Shown one piece after another: positions 26,265 to 35,942 of a stretch of DNA of 64,000 nucleotides. This stretch comes from Prevotella sp. UBA3675 (GTDB lineage: Bacteria; Bacteroidota; Bacteroidia; Bacteroidales; Bacteroidaceae): the NCBI GenBank assembly GCA_002372235.1, contig DFJI01000039.1:35500-99499 (forward strand), in the 5' to 3' direction. Position 1 is the first letter of the stretch, and each line of letters starts with the position of its first letter. Made by a program: the position numbers and the translations under genes. The notes beneath the pieces are model-generated. The model did not search any database. It saw only the letters and a list, made by a program, of their open reading frames with translations, and had not been told where the DNA came from.

Positions 26265-27080
26265 ATGAAACAATACTTAGACCTACTTGACCGCATCCTC
26301 CGCGAAGGCGTGGAGAAAGGCGATCGCACAGGTACAGGCACACTGAGCGTGTTTGGCCATCAGATGCGCTTCAATCTGGAAGAAGGCTTTCCGCTGCTCA
26401 CCACGAAGAAACTCCATCTGAAGAGCATCATCTACGAACTGTTGTGGTTCCTGCAGGGCGACACGAACGTGCGCTACTTGCAAGAGCACGGCGTGCGCAT
26501 CTGGAACGAATGGGCCGACGAGAATGGCGAGCTTGGCCCCGTCTATGGACACCAGTGGCGCTCATGGCCCGACTACGACGGAGGCTCCATCGACCAGATA
26601 AAGATCATCCTCGACCAACTGAAGAACAATCCCAACTCACGCCGCATGCTCGTCTCGGCTTGGAACGTGGCTGAGGTAAACAAGATGGCCCTGCCCCCCT
26701 GCCACACCATGTTCCAGTTCTATGTGGCTCCGCCAAAGGAAGAGGGCGACAAGCCCCGACTCTCCCTACAGCTCTATCAGCGCTCCGCCGACACATTCCT
26801 CGGCGTTCCGTTCAACATTGCCAGCTATGCCCTGCTCTGCATGATGATGGCGCAGGTATGCGACATGAAGCCAGGCGACTTTGTCCATACCACTGGCGAC
26901 ACCCATCTCTACCTGAACCACTTGGAGCAGGCCCGATTGCAGCTCACACGTGAGCCCCGTCCCCTCCCCACAATGCGCATCAATTCCGATGTGAAAGACC
27001 TCTTCTCTTTCCAATACGAGGATTTCCAGTTGGAAAACTACGACCCGTGGCCGCACATCAAGGCCGAGGTCAGCGTATAG
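26265..27080 (+). CDS. thyA: thymidylate synthase
   Basis: ThyA converts dUMP and 5,10-methylene-THF to dTMP and DHF. The 271-aa protein is close to the family's usual length (E. coli 264). It has GDRTGTGT near the N-terminus, the catalytic Cys146 in LPPCHTMFQFYV, the QRSAD phosphate-binding motif and the C-terminal folate region. It ends 82 bp before the convergent folA, with a bidirectional terminator between. DHF made here is reduced by the neighbouring FolA. Confidence 0.97.
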   Translation: MKQYLDLLDRILREGVEKGDRTGTGTLSVFGHQMRFNLEEGFPLLTTKKLHLKSIIYELLWFLQGDTNVRYLQEHGVRIWNEWADENGELGPVYGHQWRSWPDYDGGSIDQIKIILDQLKNNPNSRRMLVSAWNVAEVNKMALPPCHTMFQFYVAPPKEEGDKPRLSLQLYQRSADTFLGVPFNIASYALLCMMMAQVCDMKPGDFVHTTGDTHLYLNHLEQARLQLTREPRPLPTMRINSDVKDLFSFQYEDFQLENYDPWPHIKAEVSV

Positions 27081-27101
27081 CCAGTCGATACTCTTCATCA
27101 T

Positions 27102-27144
27102 AAAGATACGTCAATGCGTGGTGGCATTGACGTATCTTTTATTT
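27102..27144. terminator. bidirectional terminator between thyA and folA
   Basis: A perfect 16-bp stem (27102-27117 with 27124-27139), loop GTGGTG, A-run on the left and T-run on the right. It serves both convergent genes. Confidence 0.85.
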
Positions 27145-27162
27145 CTATGCAAAATGACGTGA

Positions 27163-27642
27163 TCACCGTTCGTAATCAACGAAGGCATAGCGCTGCGCAT
27201 GTCGCTCGTCGGAAGGATGCGCCTCGCGGGCTACTTCTTTCCAGTCACTGTAGTCGGGGAAGAAGGTGTCGGCCTCAGCAGGGGTGTCGTCTATCTCAGT
27301 GAGACACAGGCGGTCGGCCTTGCCGATGAGCTGGCGGTAGAGGCTCGCCCCACCTATTATATATATATGCTCGTCGGGGTGACAGGTGGCAATGAAGTCA
27401 TCCCATGTGCGGAAGCACTCGCAGCCGGGCAGTGATGCCGTGCTCGTGGTGAGCACGCAGTTGCGGCGGTTGGGCAGTGCTCCCTTGGGCAGACTCTCGA
27501 ATGTATGGCGCCCCATGAGGATGGTGTGGCCAGTGGTGAGCTGCTTGAAGCGCTTCAGGTCGTTTGGCAGCCAGTAGATGAGCTTGTTCTGAAAGCCGAT
27601 GGCCCTGTTGCGGGCCACGGATGCAATCATGGAAATAGTCAT
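27163..27642 (-). CDS. folA: dihydrofolate reductase
   Basis: FolA reduces DHF to THF with NADPH. The 159-aa protein has the standard length and motifs: MIASVARNRAIGFQNKLIYWLPNDLKRFKQLT at the N-terminus, MGRHTFESLP, and IIGGASLYRQL for the NADPH-binding glycine pair. The usual active-site acid is the Asp of 'PNDLKRF'. It follows the DASS transporter gene by 15 bp on the same strand, and pairs functionally with thyA. Confidence 0.96.
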   Translation of the reverse strand: MTISMIASVARNRAIGFQNKLIYWLPNDLKRFKQLTTGHTILMGRHTFESLPKGALPNRRNCVLTTSTASLPGCECFRTWDDFIATCHPDEHIYIIGGASLYRQLIGKADRLCLTEIDDTPAEADTFFPDYSDWKEVAREAHPSDERHAQRYAFVDYER

Positions 27643-27657
27643 TCTCCCGATTCTGAA

Positions 27658-29163
27658 TTAAATCACATGCAATGTTCCCATGAAGTAGAGCAACGTGTAG
27701 CCCAGCACCATTGAGATGATGCCCACGATGAGACCAATCTTGGCCATCTGATTCTGATGCACCAGATTGGTGGCATAAGCCAGCGCGTTAGGAGGCGTAG
27801 AGATGGGCAGCACCATTGCGCTCGAGGCAGCAACAGCCACGCCTATGAGCACGGTGGGCGTGCCGCCGATGGCATTGAGCTTGTCGCCCATAGCTGCGCA
27901 GACCACAGCCAGGATAGGCATGAGCAGTGCGGCGGTGGCTGAGTTGGAGATGAAGTTGGACAGCCCGTAGCAGATGAGTCCTGAGAGCAACAGGATGAGC
28001 AGTGGCGAGAACTGGCCAAAGGGAATGCTCTGCACGGCGAGTGCTGCCAGTCCTGAGGCATTCAGGCCGTAGCCCAAGGCAAAGCCGCCGGCCACCATCC
28101 AGATGACAGACCAGTTGATTTCCTCTAAGTCGGCACGGGTGATGACCCCAGTGAGCGCGAACACCATGAAAGGGATGAGCGCCACGGTGTAGGAGTTGAT
28201 GCCTGTGACGGTATCGAGCAGCCAGAGCAGCACCGTCACGAAGAAAGTGATGATCACGATATAAGTGCGCGGTTCCTTCTTCATGCCGCCTTCAATCTTC
28301 AGTTCCACCGTCTTCTGCGAGAAGGGGAAGATGGTCTTGAGCAGCATCCAGCTGATGAAGAGCAACAGTGCCACGAGCGGCAGCATGAACATCATCCACT
28401 GTCCGAAGCCCAGTCCGAGGTTCAGCCCCTCGGGATCGTTCAGATACTTCATGGCGATAGTGTTGGGAGGTGTGCCGATGGGTGTTCCCATGCCGCCCAG
28501 GTTGGCAGCCACGGGGATGGAGAGTGCCATAGCGATGCGGCCTTTGCCTTCGGGAGGTAGCTGCTTGAACACCGGCGTAAGGAACGTGAGCATCATGGCA
28601 GCCGTAGCTGTGTTGCTCACGAACATGGAGAAGAGGCCCGTGATGAGCAGGAAGCCCAGCAGCACGTTCTCGCTCTTGTTGCCAAAGGGCTTGAGCATGA
28701 CCTTGGCCAACTGTGCATCGAGTCCGGTCTTCGTGGCCGCAATGGCGAGGATGAAGCCGCCGATGAAAAGCATGATGACTGGGTCGGCAAACGTGGCCAT
28801 CACCGCCTTGTAGCTGAGGAGCTGGCCCACCTCGTCGGGATTGCACATCCACTTAATGCCGCTATCGGTGGTGAAGACCAGCATGAGCCCGATAATTGAT
28901 ACGCTCGTTGCCCACGAGGGCACCACCTCCATGATCCACATGAGCGTGGCAAAAGCAAAAATGGCAATGATGCGCTGCTGAACGATGTTCAGTCCATCAA
29001 TGCCAAACGCTGTGATAGGCAGGTTCCAGATGAGGAGCGTAACGCCTGCAACGAAGATACCCTGAAGAAGTTTTTTGTGAATCGTGGTAGGATGTTCCTT
29101 TTGGGCATGCCGCATCTTGTGATAGGTCTCCAAAAGGCTGTAGCCATGAAAGTTTTTAAACAT
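27658..29163 (-). CDS. DASS/SLC13-family sodium:dicarboxylate symporter
   Basis: A 501-aa inner-membrane transporter with about twelve hydrophobic segments. The two Na+/substrate clamp motifs of the DASS family are visible: SNTATAAMM (~residue 195) and SNSATAALLMP (~415), each followed by a GTPPN- or STPPN-type loop (GTPIGTPPNTIAMK; LPISTPPNALAY). Likely substrates are succinate, malate or fumarate, in keeping with a succinate-producing anaerobe; the exact ligand is inferred. The N-terminal ~30 residues before the first membrane segment are charged. A -7 box lies at 29228-29235. folA follows it closely. Confidence 0.9.
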   Translation of the reverse strand: MFKNFHGYSLLETYHKMRHAQKEHPTTIHKKLLQGIFVAGVTLLIWNLPITAFGIDGLNIVQQRIIAIFAFATLMWIMEVVPSWATSVSIIGLMLVFTTDSGIKWMCNPDEVGQLLSYKAVMATFADPVIMLFIGGFILAIAATKTGLDAQLAKVMLKPFGNKSENVLLGFLLITGLFSMFVSNTATAAMMLTFLTPVFKQLPPEGKGRIAMALSIPVAANLGGMGTPIGTPPNTIAMKYLNDPEGLNLGLGFGQWMMFMLPLVALLLFISWMLLKTIFPFSQKTVELKIEGGMKKEPRTYIVIITFFVTVLLWLLDTVTGINSYTVALIPFMVFALTGVITRADLEEINWSVIWMVAGGFALGYGLNASGLAALAVQSIPFGQFSPLLILLLSGLICYGLSNFISNSATAALLMPILAVVCAAMGDKLNAIGGTPTVLIGVAVAASSAMVLPISTPPNALAYATNLVHQNQMAKIGLIVGIISMVLGYTLLYFMGTLHVI

Positions 29164-29227
29164 GTCGAATTCTGTATTTTAATTGTTTAATTATTGTATC
29201 AAACACAATATTTTCGGATTCGGGCTG

Positions 29228-29235
29228 CAAAGTTA
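29228..29235 (-). promoter_or_regulatory. -7 promoter box of the DASS transporter/folA
   Basis: The minus strand reads TAACTTTG, a perfect TAnnTTTG, 65 bp before ATG 29163. Confidence 0.6.
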
Positions 29236-29366
29236 ATACTTTTTTACCATAAAAAGCTTTGAAATCACGTCTTTTTATTATTGAACCCGAACATTTTAAT
29301 ATATTTATGCAACATTTGCTCCACATATACCGACAATTTGCTATTGCATAAAAAAATTTTTATTCG

Positions 29367-29374
29367 TAACTTTG
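29367..29374 (+). promoter_or_regulatory. -7 promoter box of the HMA/TonB operon
   Basis: TAACTTTG lies 30 bp before ATG 29405. It overlaps the longer in-frame ATG at 29372, which is therefore unlikely to be the start. Confidence 0.6.
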
Positions 29375-29404
29375 CGCGCAAAATTCAAACAACAGTCTAT
29401 AATT

Positions 29405-30193
29405 ATGAAGAAAATATTCCTCTTTTGCATGGCTTTTGCCCTCAGCGGAATCGTCATGGCCCACGCAACAAACGTCACCGACACGCTCACCGTGCGCATC
29501 AAAGGTATGCGCTGCGAGGAGTGCGCCCACAAGGTGGGCACGCTGCTGAAGAAAGACAAGGCAGTGGGCCACCTGAGCTTCGACCTGGAGAAGCGCACCG
29601 TAGCCATAGAGTATGATGCCCAGAAAGTGAGCGCCGACACGCTCAAGGCCCGTCTGGCCGCTACAGGTCGTTACAAGTCAAGCCCTTACGACAAGAACGA
29701 GGTGATCAGGCGCGGCATGGGACTACAGATGGCCGACATGCACTGCCAGAACTGTGCCAACCGCATTGTGAAGCGACTGCAGCAGGCTGAGGGCATCGAC
29801 AGCATTGCGCCCCATGTAGATAAGCACTACGTGTTCGTGCGCTACGATGCCAACAAGACCACGAAAGCCAATATCCGGCAGATTCTGCAGGGCATGGGGT
29901 TCACGCCCGTGAACTACTACACCAGCAAGAACATCAGCTTTGCCTACTTCAACATTCCTGCCGAGAAAGCCACTGAGGAGACCACAGAGATAGCCCTGGC
30001 CATTGACGGAGTGGATGATGCGAACGTGAATGCCCGCCGAGGCTCGCTGGCCATCACTTACTTGAACACCGAGACTTCTGAGGAGCGACTGCAGGAAGCC
30101 CTGAAAGAAGAAGGCATTGAGGCCGTAGTGCCCCCAGCCCACCAGTGCAAGGAGAAACAGGAAGCAGGCAAGGAGAACTGCGACAAACAATAA
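29405..30193 (+). CDS. exported protein with heavy-metal-associated (HMA) domains
   Basis: A 262-aa periplasmic protein with a signal peptide (MKKIFLFCMAFALSGIVMAHA). It has two HMA-type domains with metal-binding CxxC: GMRCEECAHK (~residue 35) and DMHCQNCANR (~110). A third HMA-like segment near 185-235 has lost the Cys pair. The C-terminus has a late Cys-containing, Lys/Glu-rich tail. It probably binds Cu+, Zn2+ or a similar ion. It heads a five-gene operon with a TonB-dependent receptor 16 bp downstream, pointing to metal capture or delivery. Confidence 0.85.
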   Translation: MKKIFLFCMAFALSGIVMAHATNVTDTLTVRIKGMRCEECAHKVGTLLKKDKAVGHLSFDLEKRTVAIEYDAQKVSADTLKARLAATGRYKSSPYDKNEVIRRGMGLQMADMHCQNCANRIVKRLQQAEGIDSIAPHVDKHYVFVRYDANKTTKANIRQILQGMGFTPVNYYTSKNISFAYFNIPAEKATEETTEIALAIDGVDDANVNARRGSLAITYLNTETSEERLQEALKEEGIEAVVPPAHQCKEKQEAGKENCDKQ

Positions 30194-30209
30194 GAAGAAC
30201 CACTACTCT

Positions 30210-33014
30210 ATGCGCAACCGACTCAGACTGTTATTGCCGCTCTTGCTGCTGCCCCTGCTGGCCGTAGCACAGAAGAGCGGCTACACACTCAACATCAGCG
30301 TGAACGAACGCCACGGACACGAGCCCGTGATGATGGCCACGCTGAAGCTCCAGCCCGCCGGCATCATGACCGTGACCGACATGAACGGAAAAGCCACCAT
30401 GCAGAACGTGCCGGCAGGCGACTACATGCTACAGATAAGTTATGTGGGCTTTGAGACCATCAATGCCCGCGTGAAGGTGGAAGGCGACAAAGAACTGAAG
30501 TTTGCGATGGTGCCCTCATCGCTGGCCCTGAAGGGCGTCACCGTCACTGCCCGCCAAAACGCCAGCGGCTCATCGACCTCCAGCATCATTGGCCGACAGG
30601 CCATAGACCACCTGCAAGCCACGTCGCTGGCCGACGTGATGCAGCTCATACCCGGCCACCTGATGGGCAACAGCGACCTCACCTCGGCCTCCAACCTGCA
30701 ACTACGCCAACTGGTGAACAACAACACATCGGCTTTCGGTGCCAGCATCGTGGTCGATGGCGTGCCGATGTCGAACAACGGTGCCGTGACGCAAGGCACT
30801 TTCTCGACAACTGCCTTCACAGGTACCGACCTGCGACAGGTGGCAGCCGACGACATAGACGAGGTGGAAGTGGTGCGCGGCATTCCCTCAGCCGAATATG
30901 GCGACCTGAGTAGCGGACTGGTCGTGGTACACTCGAAAGTGGGTGTCACTCCGTGGCAGTTCAAGGCCAAGATCAATCCGGGCCTCATGAACTTCTCATT
31001 AGGCAAGGGACAAAGGCTGGGCAAGGCTGGCATCATCAACGCCAGTCTGGACTATGCCCAGGCATGGGGCGACCCTCGCATGAAGACACGCTCGTTCCAT
31101 CGCTATACGGCCAGTGTGGGCTGGGCTTTCGACATCAGCCGCAAGTGGCACACGAACACGAAGCTGCGCTACATGCAGGCCAAAGACTGGACCGGCAACG
31201 ACCCCGACGCACAAGCCGACGGCACATACTCGCAAAACAGGAACCAGAACTTCGCGCTGACTCATAACGGGCGCATACAGCTGGACAAGCTCTTCGCGCG
31301 TACATTATCTTATACTATAGGCGTGAGCCTCGTGCGCACCGACGCGACCACGTCGTCGTTTGCAAGTGTGAGTTCGGGCCTGCTGCCCATTCTCACCGCA
31401 CGCGAGACGGGCTACTACGACGTGCCTTTCGAGACCCGTTCCTATCTGGCCACTGGCAAGACCGAAGGCCGCCCGGGCAACGTGTATGCCAAGGTGAGCG
31501 ACCAGTTCTACTTCAGATGGGGCAAGACGCGACAGAGCTTTAAGGTGGGAGCCGACTATCACTTCGACTGGAACAGCGGACGCGGCTACTACAATGCCGA
31601 CGAGACGCGCCCCCTGCGCCCTAACAGCGACGGTCGCCCGCGTGCGTTCAACGACATTCCCGGACTGCACCAGATTGCAGCCTACGCCGAGGATCAGTTC
31701 ACGTGGAACCTGAACAAGGTGAACCGCCTGCGCGCCACTGCCGGACTGCGCTTCACCGCCATGCAGCCGTTCTCGAACGTGGCAACGACTGCCCTGTCGC
31801 CCCGACTGAATCTGTCGTTCTCGCTCACCAAGTGGCTCGACGTGCGCGGCGGCATCGGCATGAACTCGAAGACACCCGGACTGAACCACCTCTATCCCGA
31901 CAAGAAATATGCCGACCGCGTGGCAGCCAACTACATGCCGCAAGACGGCAGTCAACAGGTGCTGAACTATCACACGCAGGTGTATGAGGTGGCCTACTCG
32001 AAGAACATGAAGAACGCTACCACCACGAAGATAGAGGCCGGACTGGACTTCAAACTGCCTAACGGGCGCAAACTGTCGCTGCTGGCCTATCGCGACAAGA
32101 CACCGAACGGGTTCGGCCCCGTGACCGACTTTCTGACCTACACCTCGAACTTCTACCTGCTCGACCTCGCCCATCCCACGATTGCCGAGGCCGCCAGCGC
32201 CGGTGCCATGCGGCAGGACGTGGTGTTCATGACCACAGGCGAGATTGGTAACACCAATACCACCGTGAACCGAGGCATCGAGGCCGACATGGACTTCGGC
32301 ACGGTGAAGCCACTGCGCACACAGTTCCTGCTGAGCGGTGCATGGCAGGAGACTAAGACGTGGAGCACCGACATGAACAGCAGCTCGGTGAAGGCGGCCC
32401 TGATTCCCAGCTCATACTCGGGCAACGGGCTCACACCCTTCAAAGTGGTCTATCCCTCGGGCGAGGACTATACAAAGTATCGCCGACTGGTGACCACCCT
32501 GCGCACGGTGACCCACATTCCAGAGCTGCGCATGGTGGCCTCGCTCACGGCACAGGCCATCTGGCACAACTGGAACGAAAGCTATACCGCCGACAAAGCC
32601 CCCATCGCCTGGATTGACAATCAGCTGAACCGACATGAGCTCACGCCCGACCAGATGGACGGCTACATCTACTTCGACAATACTTTCACCGAAGAGGGAG
32701 GCCGGATGACCAACCACGCTGCCTACTATGCCACCCTACCCCAATCGGCTGCCGAAGCAGCAGGCAGACCCGCCAGCTATGTGGCCGTGAAGGACATGAT
32801 GGTCAAGGTGAGCGACAACGAGCCCTCAAAGTCGCCCATCACATGGAACCTGCAGGCACGCCTCACCAAGGAACTGGGCAAGATAGGCGGACTGTCGTTC
32901 TACGTGAACAATGCGCTCTACTACGAGCCTTTTCTGAAAGGCAACAACACCAACACGCTGTCGCAACGCAACGTAGGCTTCAGCTTCGGTGCCGAGCTAT
33001 ACCTGAACCTGTGA
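30210..33014 (+). CDS. TonB-dependent outer-membrane receptor
   Basis: A 934-aa protein. A signal peptide (residues 1-~21) is followed by a carboxypeptidase-regulatory-like beta domain (~25-105), a plug domain (~120-235, with ASIVVDGVPMSNN and DIDEVEVVRGIPSAEYGDLSSGLVVV) and a long beta-barrel with alternating aromatic strands that ends SFGAELYLNL. The plug motif VRGxPSAEYG is characteristic. No SusD partner is present, so a polysaccharide role is unlikely. The operon mates (HMA protein, DUF4876, DUF6850, FMN-binding protein) suggest uptake of a metal or metal complex. Confidence 0.92.
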   Translation: MRNRLRLLLPLLLLPLLAVAQKSGYTLNISVNERHGHEPVMMATLKLQPAGIMTVTDMNGKATMQNVPAGDYMLQISYVGFETINARVKVEGDKELKFAMVPSSLALKGVTVTARQNASGSSTSSIIGRQAIDHLQATSLADVMQLIPGHLMGNSDLTSASNLQLRQLVNNNTSAFGASIVVDGVPMSNNGAVTQGTFSTTAFTGTDLRQVAADDIDEVEVVRGIPSAEYGDLSSGLVVVHSKVGVTPWQFKAKINPGLMNFSLGKGQRLGKAGIINASLDYAQAWGDPRMKTRSFHRYTASVGWAFDISRKWHTNTKLRYMQAKDWTGNDPDAQADGTYSQNRNQNFALTHNGRIQLDKLFARTLSYTIGVSLVRTDATTSSFASVSSGLLPILTARETGYYDVPFETRSYLATGKTEGRPGNVYAKVSDQFYFRWGKTRQSFKVGADYHFDWNSGRGYYNADETRPLRPNSDGRPRAFNDIPGLHQIAAYAEDQFTWNLNKVNRLRATAGLRFTAMQPFSNVATTALSPRLNLSFSLTKWLDVRGGIGMNSKTPGLNHLYPDKKYADRVAANYMPQDGSQQVLNYHTQVYEVAYSKNMKNATTTKIEAGLDFKLPNGRKLSLLAYRDKTPNGFGPVTDFLTYTSNFYLLDLAHPTIAEAASAGAMRQDVVFMTTGEIGNTNTTVNRGIEADMDFGTVKPLRTQFLLSGAWQETKTWSTDMNSSSVKAALIPSSYSGNGLTPFKVVYPSGEDYTKYRRLVTTLRTVTHIPELRMVASLTAQAIWHNWNESYTADKAPIAWIDNQLNRHELTPDQMDGYIYFDNTFTEEGGRMTNHAAYYATLPQSAAEAAGRPASYVAVKDMMVKVSDNEPSKSPITWNLQARLTKELGKIGGLSFYVNNALYYEPFLKGNNTNTLSQRNVGFSFGAELYLNL

Positions 33015-33048
33015 CAAGAGAATGAATCATCATCGACAAAAAAAGACT

Positions 33049-34299
33049 ATGAAACATATTGTCAGGCTAATCGCATTTACCAGTTCGTTACTCTTATTTA
33101 ACTGCCCGTTACTCTTATTTAACGGATGCATAGATTATTCGGACACAACGACCGCCGTCAGCGTGAAGGTACAACTGCAGATGCCAGCTGAATTCACAAA
33201 GGGCAGCGACTTTGAAGGTCACACCGTTCATCTGAGCCTCAACGGCACCACCACCCAGACGGCTACGACCGATGCCAACGGCATGGTGGAATTCAGCCAT
33301 CTCATACCCGACGTTTACGACCTCTCTACCTCATGGGACATCAGCGACGCCGAATATGAATCGCTCACAGGCGAGAAGCCGCAGGGCAACAGTTGCACGG
33401 TGTCGGGCAGCATCAACTCTACGTTCATCAAGGACGAGGGAAGCGTGATCACATTGCCCACCAACGTGACCGTGAAGCGCGACATCGTGATCAGCAAGAT
33501 TGCCAGCGCTGGCTCAAAAGACCAGAACAACCGCTACTACATGGCAGGCAAGTACATGGAACTCTACAACCAGTCAAGCGACACGACGGACATCAGCGCC
33601 CTCTACATCGGACTGCTGGACAGCACGAATCCCCAACCTTTCACACTGGCCAACCTGCACGATGCCTACAACGACTCGGTGGTCTTGGTGAAACAGGTGT
33701 TCCAAATTCCAGAAGGTGCAAAGCCCATAGCGCCCGGACAGACCGTGGTGCTCACCAACAGCGCCACCGACCACAGCGACGTGAGCGCAACGGAGCAGGA
33801 CCTGCGCGATGCCGACTACGAGGCAAAGGACCCGACAGGCAACACCATCAACAATCCACACACGCCGGCCCTGCTCAGCATCTACTCTTCTACAGGCAAC
33901 GGTGCAACGATGAATCTGGTGCAAGGCGGCCCCTGCGGCATCATCATCTTCAGGACCGACGAGGACATCAAGTCGTGGCAGAAGACATACGCCTACGGAA
34001 AAACGACGGGTAATCAGCTATATCTGCTGGTGCCGAAGCGCGTGATTCTTGACGGAGTGGATTACATGAGAAACAAGCCCACGGGCATTGACCTCAGCGC
34101 AAAGCGGCTCTACAGCGACATTGATGCAGGCTATACGCATATCAATGCCTACAACGGATGGACAGGCGAGGTGGTCTATCGCCGCACCGCCAAAGTGATG
34201 TCTAACGGACAGAAGATTCTGACGGACACGAACAACAGCTCGAACGACTTCAAGGTATCGACAACCATCAAACCGCGTGAGTATGATGATGAGAACTGA
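33049..34299 (+). CDS. DUF4876-like surface lipoprotein
   Basis: A 416-aa lipoprotein; an alternative ATG at 33022 adds nine residues. The signal peptide ends LLLFNGC, so Cys is lipidated. Residues ~25-110 are a transthyretin/CRD-like beta domain. The rest matches the general form of DUF4876 proteins: a lamin-tail-like segment (KYMELYNQSSDTTDISALYIGLL), then beta-rich sequence. DUF4876 genes usually follow TonB-dependent receptors, as here. The coding DNA for the signal peptide contains a near-perfect tandem duplication (TTACTCTTATTTAAC twice, about 33090-33123). Confidence 0.75.
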   Translation: MKHIVRLIAFTSSLLLFNCPLLLFNGCIDYSDTTTAVSVKVQLQMPAEFTKGSDFEGHTVHLSLNGTTTQTATTDANGMVEFSHLIPDVYDLSTSWDISDAEYESLTGEKPQGNSCTVSGSINSTFIKDEGSVITLPTNVTVKRDIVISKIASAGSKDQNNRYYMAGKYMELYNQSSDTTDISALYIGLLDSTNPQPFTLANLHDAYNDSVVLVKQVFQIPEGAKPIAPGQTVVLTNSATDHSDVSATEQDLRDADYEAKDPTGNTINNPHTPALLSIYSSTGNGATMNLVQGGPCGIIIFRTDEDIKSWQKTYAYGKTTGNQLYLLVPKRVILDGVDYMRNKPTGIDLSAKRLYSDIDAGYTHINAYNGWTGEVVYRRTAKVMSNGQKILTDTNNSSNDFKVSTTIKPREYDDEN

Positions 34300-34309
34300 A
34301 CAGATAACG

Positions 34310-35872
34310 ATGACAAGAACCGACAAAATGAGACGGACATTCCCTATATTCCTACTACTATATGTATTCCTGATGCCCATGCAAGCACAGGAAAGCACCT
34401 ACCGATATGACGATGCCACGCAGCTGTGGCGACTGACAAACAATCCGGCAGGACTGGGCATCGACTCGTCGCGCAACCGTGGCTTCGCCCTCTTCAACGT
34501 GGAACATCAGAGCGGCAGCTATGCCCGTGTGCAAGAAGGCACGCAGACCAATCAGCTGCGCTTTCAGACGGAACGCTACCAGAAGGTGGGCAAATATCTC
34601 TATGGCTACGGACGCTTCGACTTTGACTACGGGCGCACAAAGAATCGCACTTGGTGCGACGTGATGCGCCCCTACAATGCGAATCCTTACTTCGCAGGCA
34701 GTAGCGTCATCGGCAAGTACGACTTTCAAGACTTCGACTTCACAGCAAAGCTGGGCACAATGCCTTTCTTCGGTCACGGGAAAGATGGCAACGGACTGCG
34801 ATTCGGACTGCGATTGGACTATAACGTGGGAGACTTGAGCCGACTGCGCGACCCACGCTCGCGCTCACAACTGCTCGACTATAAGGTGACACCTGCCGTG
34901 ACTTACTCCTTCGGGCAGCACACCATCGGACTGAGCGGTAACTATCACCGCCGGAAAGAGAAAATCATCGGGGTGACCACCGTGCAGCAGGATCCCACAC
35001 TGAAGTACTACTTGATGTCGGGATTGGAGAATGTCCAGGGCACCGTCGGAGGTTATAGCAGTTTCAGCCGCGAGTGGGTGGACCATATACTGGGAGGGGA
35101 ACTCAGCTACGGCTTCAAGAACCAAAAATGGAACTCACTCCTGTCACTCAGCATAGCCCGAGGGGAAGAGAATGCCTACGAGAAATACAAGTATGAGCCA
35201 GGGAGATACGTACACTATGACTATGGGGTAAGCCTGCGCAATCGTCTCACAACGAAAAAAGTACTGCATCAGTTGGACCTTAGCTTCAACTATCAGCAGA
35301 GCTATGCCGACGAATACCGTCAGCAACTTTACCAAGAGACTGATGCTGAAACGGGCTTCACGTCTTATTTTTATGAAAACTCGCTGACTTACAAAAAGCG
35401 TTATCAAGCATATATCTTTGATGCTGACATACACTATCGGGCCTGTTTCTTGAAAAATCAGCAACAGCAGGCTTATATCGGACTGCGCTACACAACGGAC
35501 GGGGCGGAAAACAAAAGGCTTCTGCCCGATTCGAAACTCTGCTACGGAAGTAATAACATCACGCTGGAAGGAGGATTGTGCATCATACGACATCTGTGGA
35601 TTGATCTTTGGGGTACCAGGCATTGGGCAAAAGATGCCACACTCGACCTATCCGATCCCACTACCGACTATGCAAAAGGCGTGCTATTGCCCGATATGGA
35701 ATACTATCAAGCCAACTACTGGCACGGCCATTTGCAACTCACCTACGAGATCCCCCTAAAAATCAAGGGGAAGACCTCACACTGGTTCATACGAGCCTAC
35801 GGTGACTATCTGAAGACCAACAACTCACTCGACAGCAAGTGCGCCGGACTCAGTATCGGACTGTTCAATTAA
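34310..35872 (+). CDS. DUF6850-like outer-membrane beta-barrel protein
   Basis: About 520 aa with a signal peptide (FPIFLLLYVFLMPMQAQ). The rest is a run of alternating polar and aromatic strands with frequent Tyr/Phe, and it ends CAGLSIGLFN, typical of an outer-membrane beta-barrel. It resembles the DUF6850 proteins paired with DUF4876 lipoproteins. The start is uncertain: ATGs at 34277 (overlapping the previous gene), 34310 and 34328 are in frame. 34310 lies 11 bp after the previous stop. Function is unknown; co-operonic with the TonB-dependent receptor. Confidence 0.7.
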   Translation: MTRTDKMRRTFPIFLLLYVFLMPMQAQESTYRYDDATQLWRLTNNPAGLGIDSSRNRGFALFNVEHQSGSYARVQEGTQTNQLRFQTERYQKVGKYLYGYGRFDFDYGRTKNRTWCDVMRPYNANPYFAGSSVIGKYDFQDFDFTAKLGTMPFFGHGKDGNGLRFGLRLDYNVGDLSRLRDPRSRSQLLDYKVTPAVTYSFGQHTIGLSGNYHRRKEKIIGVTTVQQDPTLKYYLMSGLENVQGTVGGYSSFSREWVDHILGGELSYGFKNQKWNSLLSLSIARGEENAYEKYKYEPGRYVHYDYGVSLRNRLTTKKVLHQLDLSFNYQQSYADEYRQQLYQETDAETGFTSYFYENSLTYKKRYQAYIFDADIHYRACFLKNQQQQAYIGLRYTTDGAENKRLLPDSKLCYGSNNITLEGGLCIIRHLWIDLWGTRHWAKDATLDLSDPTTDYAKGVLLPDMEYYQANYWHGHLQLTYEIPLKIKGKTSHWFIRAYGDYLKTNNSLDSKCAGLSIGLFN

Positions 35873-35942
35873 ACCATTCGACATAAAAAGCATCAAACAA
35901 ATAACATTCACATAAAGAATTTTCAAAACAGAAATATCAGAA

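Noticed and set aside
33090..33123. Phase-variable repeat in the DUF4876-like signal peptide
   Set aside because: Only two 15-bp copies with a spacer. Copy-number change is possible but nothing in the sequence shows switching.
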